NCBI GenBank assembly: GCA_900321505.1
Contig: ONWK01000199.1
Span: 1 to 25,069, forward strand
Origin: an uncultured Eubacteriales bacterium
GTDB taxonomy: Bacteria > Bacillota > Clostridia > Lachnospirales > Lachnospiraceae
Length of the DNA stretch: 25,069 nucleotides
Direction of reading: 5' to 3'
A program made the position numbers and the translations under genes. This document shows positions 7,742 to 15,238 of the stretch, piece by piece. Positions within the stretch are counted from its first letter, which is position 1. Each line of letters starts with the position of its first letter. The notes under the pieces were generated by a model. That model made no database searches. It was not told where the DNA came from and saw only the letters and a list, made by a program, of their open reading frames with translations.

Positions 7742-8239
7742 ATGGGGAAGCTGACAGCCGCAGCTACGGCACAAATCACCGCCATCTGTAACCGGTATAA
7801 GGATGAGGAGACACCGCTTATGATGATCCTCAGCGATATCCAGAATGAATATGGATATATACCGTTGGAAGTTCAGGAACTGGTATCCGCGAAGACCGGT
7901 ATCTCAGTGGCTGAAATCTATGGAGTTGTAACATTTTACTCCTTTTTCTCGCTTACTCCGAAAGGAAAGTATGTCATCGGATGCTGCCTGGGTACAGCAT
8001 GTTACGTAAAGGGAGCCCAGCAGGTTATCGATAAATTCTCGGAGCTTCTGGGAATCGGACCCGGCCAGACCACTGAGGACGGACTTTTCACCATTGATGC
8101 GCTCCGCTGTATCGGCGCCTGCGGTATCGCGCCTGCCGTTTCCATCAACGGCAAGGTATATCCGAAGGTTACCGTATCACAGGTGCATGATATCGTCGCA
8201 TCCTATCAGGATGCTGAGCATTCGGGGGAGGTGATCTGA
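7742..8239 (+). CDS. hydC: NuoE-like [2Fe-2S] subunit of electron-bifurcating hydrogenase (HydC type)
   Basis: This 165-residue cytoplasmic protein has the N-terminal helical bundle and C-terminal thioredoxin-like fold of NuoE/HndA/HydC proteins. The four cysteines that bind the [2Fe-2S] cluster are Cys82 and Cys87 (in CLGTAC) and Cys123 and Cys127 (in RCIGACG). The ATG is preceded by GGGAGGT. It is first in an operon with a NuoF-like subunit, whose start codon overlaps its stop by one base, and an [FeFe] hydrogenase. That order is typical of NAD-linked bifurcating hydrogenases, in which this subunit belongs to the electron-transfer core next to the NADH/FMN subunit. The letter follows Thermotoga usage; the Desulfovibrio name would be hndA. 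Confidence 0.93.
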   Translation: MGKLTAAATAQITAICNRYKDEETPLMMILSDIQNEYGYIPLEVQELVSAKTGISVAEIYGVVTFYSFFSLTPKGKYVIGCCLGTACYVKGAQQVIDKFSELLGIGPGQTTEDGLFTIDALRCIGACGIAPAVSINGKVYPKVTVSQVHDIVASYQDAEHSGEVI

Positions 8240-10122
8240 TGATAAGTACGCGTGAAGAACTGACTCAATCTATAGAGAGCTGTACAAAAGCGCTGGATGC
8301 AAAGTTCAGCGGAAATGACGGAAAGCGTCATGTGGTACTCTGCGGAGGTACCGGCTGTCTGTCCAATAATTCCATGGAGATCAAGGAACGTTTTGAGGAA
8401 AAGCTTGCGGAGCTGGGACTTTCCAATGAAGTCACGGTAAATATCGTCGGCTGCTTCGGCTTCTGTTCCCAGGGCCCCTTTGTAAAGATATATCCGGAGG
8501 ATACGCTTTATCGTCTGGTTAAGATCGAGGACGTGGAAGAGATCATCGAGACGGATATCGTGAACCATACGGTTGTTTACCGCCTGCTTTATAAGGATAC
8601 CGCCACCGGACAGCGCGTGACAAAGCAGGAGGATATCAATTTCTACAAGAAGCAGCGAAGGGTTGCCCTTCACGGCTGCGGTGAGATCAATCCCGAAGAT
8701 ATTAATGAAGCTCTTGGTGCGGGCGCATTCCAGGGGCTTTCCCGCGCGCTCTCCATGAGCCGCCAGGAGGTTATCGATGAGGTGCTCAAATCCGGTATCC
8801 GCGGACGCGGTGGTGCTGGCTTCCCCTCAGGACGTAAATGGCAGTTTGCATATAATGTTGAGAGTGATGAGAAATACGTAGTCTGCAACGGTGACGAGGG
8901 TGACCCGGGTGCCTTCATGGATCGTAGTATCCTTGAGGGAAATCCACTTGCGGTGATCGAAGGAATGGTCATAGCAGGCTATGCTATCGGAGCAAAGAAC
9001 GGATATTTCTATGTGCGTGCCGAGTATCCCATTGCCGTACAGCGTCTCCGCCTTGCCATCAGGCAGGCAAGAGCTGAAGGACTTCTGGGCGAGAATATCC
9101 TCGGAACGGACTTTTCATTTAACTGTCACCTGAGACTGGGTGCAGGTGCCTTCGTATGCGGTGAGGAGACAGCCCTGCTTAATTCCATCGAGGGTAAGCG
9201 CGGTATGCCCCGCCCCCGTCCGCCTTTCCCGGCAGTTAAGGGTCTGTGGGGTAAGCCGACCATCATCAATAACGTTGAGACTCTGGCCTGCATACCCTAT
9301 ATCCTTCGTGAGGGCGCAGATAAATTCGCACAGGTTGGAACCGAGAATTCCAAGGGAACCAAGGTGTTCGCACTTGGCGGAAAGGTTAATAACGTAGGTC
9401 TTGTCGAGGTACCCATGGGAACCACTCTCCGCGAGCTGATATATGATATCGGCGGAGGTATTCCGGGCGGAAAGAAATTCAAGGCCATTCAGACCGGCGG
9501 ACCCTCCGGCGGATGTCTTACCGAAGAATTCCTGGATGAGCCCATTGACTTCGACAATCTTGTAGCCAAAGGTTCCATGATGGGTTCCGGCGGAGCCATC
9601 GTTATGGATGAAGATAACTGTATGGTGGATGTGGCCAAGTTCTACATGGAATTCATCTGCGATGAGTCCTGCGGAAAATGTTCACCCTGCCGTATAGGAA
9701 CCAAGCGTATGCTTGAGATCCTGACCCGCATCACGGAAGGACGCGGAACCATGAAGGATCTTGACCAGCTTGAGGAGCTTGCAAAGACGGTTAAGACCAA
9801 CTCCCTCTGTGCTCTTGGCCAGACGGCGGCAAATCCCGTAACCTCCACGCTGAAGCATTTCCGTGATGAATATATTGCGCATATCAGGGACAAGAAGTGT
9901 CCTGCCCATGTCTGCAAGAACCTCATGGAATATGTGATCAATAAGGAAAAATGTGTGGGCTGCGGTCTCTGCGCAAAGGGATGTCCCGTTAATGCAATCC
10001 ATAAGACCGATTATGTACCGGAAGGCCATAAGCTGCCCTCCTACACCATTGACACCTCGAAATGCATCAAGTGCGGCGCCTGCATCAGCACCTGCCGTAT
10101 GCGTGCTATTTCCAAGCAGTAA
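8239..10122 (+). CDS. hydB: NuoF-like NADH/FMN subunit of electron-bifurcating hydrogenase (HydB type)
   Basis: The 627-residue protein contains, in order, a thioredoxin-like [2Fe-2S] domain (Cys35, Cys40, Cys72, Cys76), the NADH- and FMN-binding NuoF core, a [4Fe-4S] site and a two-cluster ferredoxin domain. The core shows GRGGAGFPSG at 189-198 and NGDEGDPGAF at 217-226. The [4Fe-4S] ligands are Cys478, Cys481, Cys484 and Cys524. The C-terminal ferredoxin domain has Cys572/575/578/582 and Cys609/612/615/619. This is the full HydB/HndC domain set. In such complexes NAD(H) is handled at the FMN site and ferredoxin is the second electron partner, so H2 is made from NADH plus reduced ferredoxin, or the reverse. 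The ATG overlaps the previous stop (TGATG), indicating translational coupling. Confidence 0.95.
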   Translation: MISTREELTQSIESCTKALDAKFSGNDGKRHVVLCGGTGCLSNNSMEIKERFEEKLAELGLSNEVTVNIVGCFGFCSQGPFVKIYPEDTLYRLVKIEDVEEIIETDIVNHTVVYRLLYKDTATGQRVTKQEDINFYKKQRRVALHGCGEINPEDINEALGAGAFQGLSRALSMSRQEVIDEVLKSGIRGRGGAGFPSGRKWQFAYNVESDEKYVVCNGDEGDPGAFMDRSILEGNPLAVIEGMVIAGYAIGAKNGYFYVRAEYPIAVQRLRLAIRQARAEGLLGENILGTDFSFNCHLRLGAGAFVCGEETALLNSIEGKRGMPRPRPPFPAVKGLWGKPTIINNVETLACIPYILREGADKFAQVGTENSKGTKVFALGGKVNNVGLVEVPMGTTLRELIYDIGGGIPGGKKFKAIQTGGPSGGCLTEEFLDEPIDFDNLVAKGSMMGSGGAIVMDEDNCMVDVAKFYMEFICDESCGKCSPCRIGTKRMLEILTRITEGRGTMKDLDQLEELAKTVKTNSLCALGQTAANPVTSTLKHFRDEYIAHIRDKKCPAHVCKNLMEYVINKEKCVGCGLCAKGCPVNAIHKTDYVPEGHKLPSYTIDTSKCIKCGACISTCRMRAISKQ

Positions 10123-10136
10123 GGGAGGAGAAGATT

Positions 10137-11903
10137 ATGGCAAAGATAAATATCAAGATCGAAGGAATCCCTTACGAAGTGGAAGAGGGACTCACTATAC
10201 TCGAGGCTGCAAAGAAATGCGGATACGAGATCCCGTCTCTTTGTACCTTTAACCATGGAGAATGCAATCTCGGCTCCTGCCGTGTCTGCCTTGTGGAGGC
10301 AACGGGAGCAAGAGGGCTGGTGGCAAGCTGCGTATATCCCGTATCTGAGGGGATGGAGGTACGCATTTCCTCACCTGCAGCGGTTGAGGCAAGACGCGAG
10401 AGCGTAGAACTGCTGCTTTCCAATCATAATAAGAACTGCCAGCAATGCGAGAAGAATGAATACTGCGAGCTGCTTCATGCAGCCAAGCTGACGGGTGCAA
10501 GAGACGATGCATTTGCGGGCACACATTCAAAGACCTATGTGGACAGGCTTGCGCCGGGGCTGGTACGCGATACTTCAAAATGTATACTTTGCGGCCGCTG
10601 CGTGGCACGCTGTCAGAACGCCCACGGTATGGGAATCCTTGGCTTCGAGAACCGCGGCTTCAATACCATCGTGGCTCCTGCCGAGAACCGCAGCTTTGCT
10701 GATTCACCCTGTATCCAGTGTGGTCAGTGCGTAAATGTCTGCCCGACAGGCGCTCTGATGGAGCATTCGGAGATCCAGCTTGTGGATGATGCGATGAAGT
10801 CCGGGAAGGTCATGGTGGTTCAGGCTGCTCCGGCAGTACGTGCGGCCCTGGGCGAAGAGTTCGGTTATCCCGTAGGAACTCCGGTGACCGGAAAGATGAT
10901 CGCAGCTTTAAGAAGGCTGGGCTTTAACAAGGTTTATGATGTTAACTTCGGCGCTGACCTTACGATCATGGAGGAAGGCACGGAGCTGCTGGGAAGAATT
11001 AAGAACGGCGGCACGCTTCCGATGATCACATCATGTTCACCGGGATGGGTAAACTATGCCGAGTATAATTACGGAGACCTGCTTCCGCATCTTTCAACCT
11101 GCAAATCTCCTCATGAGATGCAGGGCGCGATAATCAAGTCATGGTGGGCTAAACAGAAGAACCTTGATCCGAAGGATATCTTTGTGGTTTCGGTTATGCC
11201 CTGTGTGGCAAAGAAGTTTGAGAAGCAGAGAGAGCAGCTTCTCTTCAACGGTGTTCCGGATGTGGATGCAGTCATCACCACCAGAGAGCTGGCAAGGATG
11301 ATCAAACGAAGCGGTATCATCTTCAACAGACTTCCCGATGAGGAATGGGATCAGGATATCATGGGAGATTATTCCGGTGCGGGCGTGATCTTCGGCGTGA
11401 CCGGCGGTGTTATGGAGGCAGCGCTCCGCACCGTATACTTCAAGATGACAGGCAGAGAGAAGGACGAGATCATATTCAGCGAAGTAAGAGGTCATGATGC
11501 GGGAATCCGTGAAGCATCCATCGATATTGACGGTACGGTTGTAAATGTTGCGATCGCTTCCGGCATGAAGTCGGCTAAGGTCCTCCTTGACGAGATCCGG
11601 GCCGGAAAATCGAAGTATCATTTCATCGAGATCATGGGATGCCCCGGCGGATGTATCAACGGCGGCGGCCAGCCTTATGTACGTTCCTGCTTCCTTCCGG
11701 ATGAGGATGATGATATCATTGATACCTACAAGGAAAAGAGGGCACAGGCACTTTATTCAGAGGATGAGAGACAGACGATACGCCAGTCACATAACAATCC
11801 GCAGATCATCGAGCTTTATGAAAAGTATCTGACCGAGCCCAATTCTCATAAGGCACACAAGCTGCTTCATACCTCGTATGCTGCAAGAGAAGGTTTTAAC
11901 TAG
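10137..11903 (+). CDS. hydA: [FeFe] hydrogenase catalytic subunit (HydA type, NAD-linked)
   Basis: The start is the ATG at 10137, seven bases after GGGAGGAG; the frame remains open upstream into hydB but has no better site. The 588-residue protein carries a plant-type [2Fe-2S] domain (Cys36, 48, 51, 65), a His-ligated [4Fe-4S] site (His97, Cys101, 104, 110) and two ferredoxin clusters (Cys149/152/155/159 and Cys192/195/198/202). The H-cluster domain binds through Cys300 (TSCSPGW), Cys356 (MPCVAKK), Cys502 and Cys506 (CPGGCINGGGQP). It makes or consumes H2 in the cytoplasm with HydB and HydC. The residue after Cys300 is Ser301, where classical enzymes have the proton-relay cysteine. The maturation genes hydE, hydF and hydG are not in the window. 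Confidence 0.95.
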   Translation: MAKINIKIEGIPYEVEEGLTILEAAKKCGYEIPSLCTFNHGECNLGSCRVCLVEATGARGLVASCVYPVSEGMEVRISSPAAVEARRESVELLLSNHNKNCQQCEKNEYCELLHAAKLTGARDDAFAGTHSKTYVDRLAPGLVRDTSKCILCGRCVARCQNAHGMGILGFENRGFNTIVAPAENRSFADSPCIQCGQCVNVCPTGALMEHSEIQLVDDAMKSGKVMVVQAAPAVRAALGEEFGYPVGTPVTGKMIAALRRLGFNKVYDVNFGADLTIMEEGTELLGRIKNGGTLPMITSCSPGWVNYAEYNYGDLLPHLSTCKSPHEMQGAIIKSWWAKQKNLDPKDIFVVSVMPCVAKKFEKQREQLLFNGVPDVDAVITTRELARMIKRSGIIFNRLPDEEWDQDIMGDYSGAGVIFGVTGGVMEAALRTVYFKMTGREKDEIIFSEVRGHDAGIREASIDIDGTVVNVAIASGMKSAKVLLDEIRAGKSKYHFIEIMGCPGGCINGGGQPYVRSCFLPDEDDDIIDTYKEKRAQALYSEDERQTIRQSHNNPQIIELYEKYLTEPNSHKAHKLLHTSYAAREGFN

Positions 11904-11928
11904 AACATGATTGAAAGAGAGAAACACG

Positions 11929-13557
11929 ATGAAGAATAAGGCCTATCCTTATTATGAGAATCCGCTTGTCAGAGACCTGAAGGATATGATCTCAGGGAAA
12001 GCAGAGACAATACCGGATCATGAATTATTTGTCTATCCTTCGGATGAAGGAGATGTTACAAAAACCTATAAGGATTTTTATGATGATGTAAATGCACTGG
12101 GAACCTGGATGTTTCAGAAGAAGCTCTGGGGGAAGAACATAGCCATAATAGGTGAGAATTCCTATGAGTGGATAGTAACCTTCTATGCATTGGTCATGGG
12201 CGGAAATGTGGCCGTGGCCATCGACAAGGGTCTTCCGGAGGAAGAGATCCAGGAGCTGCTGAAAAAAGGCGAAGCCACCGTGGTTTTTGTCAGCGGGACG
12301 TACAGGGAAAAGGTAAAAAAGAAGAGCGGCCGCCGTATTTACTGCTTCGATGAGTTTGATAAAATGCTCACTGAAGGTAAGGCTCTGCTGGATAAAGGGA
12401 ATAAGGATTTCCTTCGCTACGAGATCGATCCTGAACGTACGGCAGCCATCCTCTTCACATCGGGCACATCAGGATCATCCAAGGGGGTTGAGCTTACCAA
12501 TAAAAATATCGCATTTGAGATCAACCAGACCTGCAAGCTTTTCAGGCTGGAGGGACCTGTTGTTGCAGTACTTCCTTTCCATCATGCTTTCGGACTTATC
12601 GTAGGCATATTGATGGTGATCTATTATGGAACGTCGGCATATATCAATAAGAGCCTGAAGAAGGTAAAGAAGGATATGCAGGACTTCGGTCCGCAGACCA
12701 TGTTCCTGGTTCCGCTCTTTGTGGAGTTCTTCCATCGCCAGATCTGGGCTGAGATCAGGAAAAGGGGTAAGGAAAGGGCTTTCCGTACCCTTATGAAGAG
12801 TACTAATCTTCTTCTCAAGATGGGTGTGGACGTACGGAAGAAGAGTTATGAATCAATACGTGAAGCCTTTGGCGGAAAGCTTGAATATATCATCTGCGGC
12901 GGTGCTCCTCTTGATCCCATGTATGTTAAGGAATTCCGTACCTGGGGTATAAATATCCTGAACGGTTACGGGACTACGGAATGCTCGCCATGTACGGCAG
13001 TCAACAGGCCGCATCATTATCTGGACGGATCCGTAGGACAGATCGTTCCGGGAATAGATGTCCGGGTATCCGACGAGGGTGAGATCGTTTTCCGGGGAGA
13101 CCTGGTCATGAAGGGATATTATAAAGAACCGGAGGCAACGGAACAGGTGCTGACGGATGGATGGTATCATACAGGCGACCTTGGGTATGTTACTGATGAC
13201 GGCTTTATAGTGCTTACGGGACGTAAGAAAAATCTGATCATTCTCAGCAACGGCGAGAACATTTCACCCGAGGAGCTGGAGATGGATCTTACCAGAGATG
13301 ATGGTGTAGCCGAGGCGCTGGTATACGAAGAGCAGTCCAAGATAGTTGCGGAGATCTTCCCGGTTGAGGAGCATCTCGGGGATGAAGAGTATTTTGAGAA
13401 GCTGAAGGATAAGGTCAATAAGGGACGGCCGCTTTATAAGCAGATCGTCAGGATAAAGCTTCGTGATACGGAGTTTATTAAAAATGCCAGCATGAAGATC
13501 GTGCGGCATAAGAATATATTCCCGGTTCAGGTGGATAGAGAAGATTCCGCCGAATAA
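11929..13557 (+). CDS. AMP-forming acyl-CoA synthetase/ligase
   Basis: The 542-residue protein is a complete ANL-superfamily adenylating enzyme that activates a carboxylic acid to acyl-AMP and normally passes it to CoA. Motifs visible are the P-loop FTSGTSGSSKG (176-186), NGYGTTECSP, the ATP-ribose aspartate in YHTGDLG (Asp417), the hinge GRKKN, and the A10 motif NASMKIVR with catalytic Lys523. Its layout resembles long-chain fatty acid--CoA ligases, but the acid cannot be predicted. I choose the ATG at 11929; an in-frame TTG at 11911 has no better ribosome binding site. It lies 25 bases after hydA with no terminator between, so it is probably in the hydrogenase transcript, which ends at the strong hairpin downstream. 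A link to the MBOAT gene beyond that terminator is possible but unproven. Confidence 0.88.
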   Translation: MKNKAYPYYENPLVRDLKDMISGKAETIPDHELFVYPSDEGDVTKTYKDFYDDVNALGTWMFQKKLWGKNIAIIGENSYEWIVTFYALVMGGNVAVAIDKGLPEEEIQELLKKGEATVVFVSGTYREKVKKKSGRRIYCFDEFDKMLTEGKALLDKGNKDFLRYEIDPERTAAILFTSGTSGSSKGVELTNKNIAFEINQTCKLFRLEGPVVAVLPFHHAFGLIVGILMVIYYGTSAYINKSLKKVKKDMQDFGPQTMFLVPLFVEFFHRQIWAEIRKRGKERAFRTLMKSTNLLLKMGVDVRKKSYESIREAFGGKLEYIICGGAPLDPMYVKEFRTWGINILNGYGTTECSPCTAVNRPHHYLDGSVGQIVPGIDVRVSDEGEIVFRGDLVMKGYYKEPEATEQVLTDGWYHTGDLGYVTDDGFIVLTGRKKNLIILSNGENISPEELEMDLTRDDGVAEALVYEEQSKIVAEIFPVEEHLGDEEYFEKLKDKVNKGRPLYKQIVRIKLRDTEFIKNASMKIVRHKNIFPVQVDREDSAE

Positions 13558-13567
13558 GCCGGAAGAT

Positions 13568-13620
13568 CCGGATGGATAATGATGCAGGATGCATCGTTGT
13601 CCATCCGGCTTCTTTGTTTT
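13568..13620 (+). terminator. Rho-independent terminator closing the hydrogenase/ligase operon
   Basis: A 19-base-pair stem pairs 13568-13586 with 13590-13608, with two G-U pairs, around a three-base GGA loop. The tract CTTCTTTGTTTT follows. It begins 11 bases after the ligase stop codon. A smaller hairpin (CGGATGC with GCATCCG, 13634-13650) lies just beyond. Confidence 0.88.
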
Positions 13621-13667
13621 ACATGTTGTGTTCCGGATGCTCCGCATCCGTGATCAAAGAAGGTGAA

Positions 13668-13687
13668 TAGTTACATTATGGTAACTA
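13668..13687. promoter_or_regulatory. Inverted repeat upstream of the MBOAT promoter, possible operator
   Basis: Seven-base arms TAGTTAC (13668-13674) and GTAACTA (13681-13687) flank six bases, forming a perfect 20-base dyad. It lies 15 bases upstream of the -35 hexamer. TAGTTA recurs at 13766-13771, just after the predicted transcription start. A dimeric regulator could bind here; which one is unknown. Confidence 0.4.
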
Positions 13688-13702
13688 AAATGATGAAAAA
13701 AC

Positions 13703-13731
13703 GTGACATATCATGTGAAGTATGGTATTAT
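13703..13731 (+). promoter_or_regulatory. Putative extended -10 sigma-A promoter of MBOAT-DHHW pair
   Basis: GTGACA (13703-13708, five of six matches to the -35 consensus) is followed after 17 bases by TATTAT (13726-13731). TGG directly before the -10 makes an extended -10 element. Transcription would start near 13738, leaving a leader of about 100 bases. Confidence 0.72.
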
Positions 13732-13781
13732 TTATCCGTATGTCCTGAAATGGTTTTTTTAACATTAGTTAATAAGAGTGT

Positions 13782-13814
13782 CCTGCGGCGGCCCCCAAAA
13801 GGCCGTGTTGCGGG
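13782..13814 (+). promoter_or_regulatory. GC-rich structured element in the MBOAT leader
   Basis: Within the predicted leader, CCTGC (13782-13786) can pair with GCGGG (13810-13814), and CGGCC (13789-13793) with GGCCG (13801-13805), leaving a small internal loop and a CCCAAAA apical loop. The element ends 13 bases before the GGGGGGAG ribosome binding site. It does not match a riboswitch class I recognise, so a regulatory role is a guess. Confidence 0.35.
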
Positions 13815-13837
13815 CTCAGACTGTACAGGGGGGAGAA

Positions 13838-15223
13838 ATGTCATTCTCAACACTAATCTTTACGGTATGTTTTTTACCAATCTTTCTGATCGTTAATCAG
13901 ATAGTACTAACACGGACTGACGGGAATATCAGGCATCAGAACCGTGTTCTTCTGATCTTTTCCATTGTCTTTTACCTTTTTGCCGGACTGGGAGGTCTGC
14001 TTATCCTGCTGTTATGTACCGCCATCACCTGGTACGGAGCAAAGCAGATAGAGAAGACGCGGAGTATAGCGATGCTCTGGATCACGATCGCCATGCTCAT
14101 CGCGGTGCTTGCATTCTTTAAGTATGCCGGCTTCTTCATCACGGTTACCATGCCGCTCGGACTTTCGTTCTACATTTTCAAGCTGATCTCATATGCAGTA
14201 GATGTTTACAAGGAAAAATGCGAAGCAGAGGATGATGTGCGGGATTTCCTGCTGTATGTAGTCTGCTTCCATCATATATCACAGGGACCCATCGTCCGTT
14301 ACTCGGACATGAAGGCGGGTATGGTACACCGCAAGATCTCCACGGCCAATATGGCGGCGGGCATATACCGTTTTTCACTGGGCCTTGCCAAGAAGGTTAT
14401 CCTTGCAGACCAGATGGGAAAGCTTGCGGATACGCTGCTCCCCATGACCGAGGATATCTCAAAGATGCCGGTTACGGGTATATGGCTGGGTTCCATCGTT
14501 TTCTCACTTCAGATGTATCTCGATTTCTCGGCTTATATGGATATGGCTATCGGCCTCGGACAGATGGCAGGCTTTATCTATCCCGAGAACTTTGATTATC
14601 CCTACTGCGCTGATTCCATTAAAACCTTCTGGCGTAAGTGGCACATTACCCTGAGCTTCTTCTTCAGGGATTATGTATATATCCCCCTTGGCGGTAACCG
14701 TAAGGGAAGTATGCGGACAAAGATCAATCTACTGATCGTATGGCTGCTTACGGGTATCTGGCACGGCGCGACCTGGAATTTCGTGATCTGGGGTCTGTAT
14801 TATTTCATATTCATCTCTATTGAGAATGCGCTGAACTCCAGAGGCATTCAGATTCCGAAGGTGCTGTCACACATTTATGTGGTATTCGTATTCAACCTCG
14901 GATGGCTGATATTCCGGTTCTCTGATTTCAAGCAGCTGGGAATAGCATTAAAGGGCTTCTTCGGATTCGGAGAGGGCTTCTCATCCCAGGTTATCTCCGT
15001 TACGCTGCAGAATAATATCTTTATCCTGATCATTGCGATCCTTGCCTGTACGCCGATATTCAGGAATCTCCGCAAGGCCATTGAGCGCATGATAAGAGAC
15101 AGGGAAATGTCTGCGGGTATCGTATACGGATGGAAAACGATCGTATCATTTGCAGCCCTGATCGTGGGAGTTATCTTTATGGCAGGCAGCGGTTATCAGC
15201 CCTTCCTGTATAATGCCTTCTAG
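13838..15223 (+). CDS. MBOAT family O-acyltransferase (AlgI/DltB-like)
   Basis: I place the start at the ATG of 13838, four bases after GGGGGGAG; a GTG at 13778 would add 20 charged residues before the first membrane helix. The 461-residue protein is highly hydrophobic, with about ten membrane segments. It carries the MBOAT signature FWRKWHITLS, then RDYVYIPLGGNR, and the invariant histidine in GIWHGATW (His309). Such proteins move acyl groups from a cytoplasmic donor across the membrane onto polymers such as alginate, other exopolysaccharides or teichoic acid. The next gene encodes a DHHW-family protein 15 bases downstream, a pairing typical of polysaccharide acetylation loci. No dltA or dltC is adjacent, so AlgI-like O-acetylation of a surface glycan is more likely than D-alanylation. 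Confidence 0.9.
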   Translation: MSFSTLIFTVCFLPIFLIVNQIVLTRTDGNIRHQNRVLLIFSIVFYLFAGLGGLLILLLCTAITWYGAKQIEKTRSIAMLWITIAMLIAVLAFFKYAGFFITVTMPLGLSFYIFKLISYAVDVYKEKCEAEDDVRDFLLYVVCFHHISQGPIVRYSDMKAGMVHRKISTANMAAGIYRFSLGLAKKVILADQMGKLADTLLPMTEDISKMPVTGIWLGSIVFSLQMYLDFSAYMDMAIGLGQMAGFIYPENFDYPYCADSIKTFWRKWHITLSFFFRDYVYIPLGGNRKGSMRTKINLLIVWLLTGIWHGATWNFVIWGLYYFIFISIENALNSRGIQIPKVLSHIYVVFVFNLGWLIFRFSDFKQLGIALKGFFGFGEGFSSQVISVTLQNNIFILIIAILACTPIFRNLRKAIERMIRDREMSAGIVYGWKTIVSFAALIVGVIFMAGSGYQPFLYNAF

Positions 15224-15238
15224 GAATAAGGAGGAAAT

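Noticed and set aside
13668..13772. TAGTTA repeats as a short CRISPR or iteron array
   Set aside because: There are only three six-base copies in mixed orientation with irregular spacing; a regulator site is the simpler reading.
13738..13837. Possible c-di-GMP or other known riboswitch in the MBOAT leader
   Set aside because: A stem-loop is present, but the conserved core sequences of the GEMM and other classes I can recall are absent.
13778..13837. Upstream GTG start for the MBOAT gene
   Set aside because: It lies inside the structured leader with no ribosome binding site, while the ATG at 13838 has a strong one and begins right at the first membrane helix.
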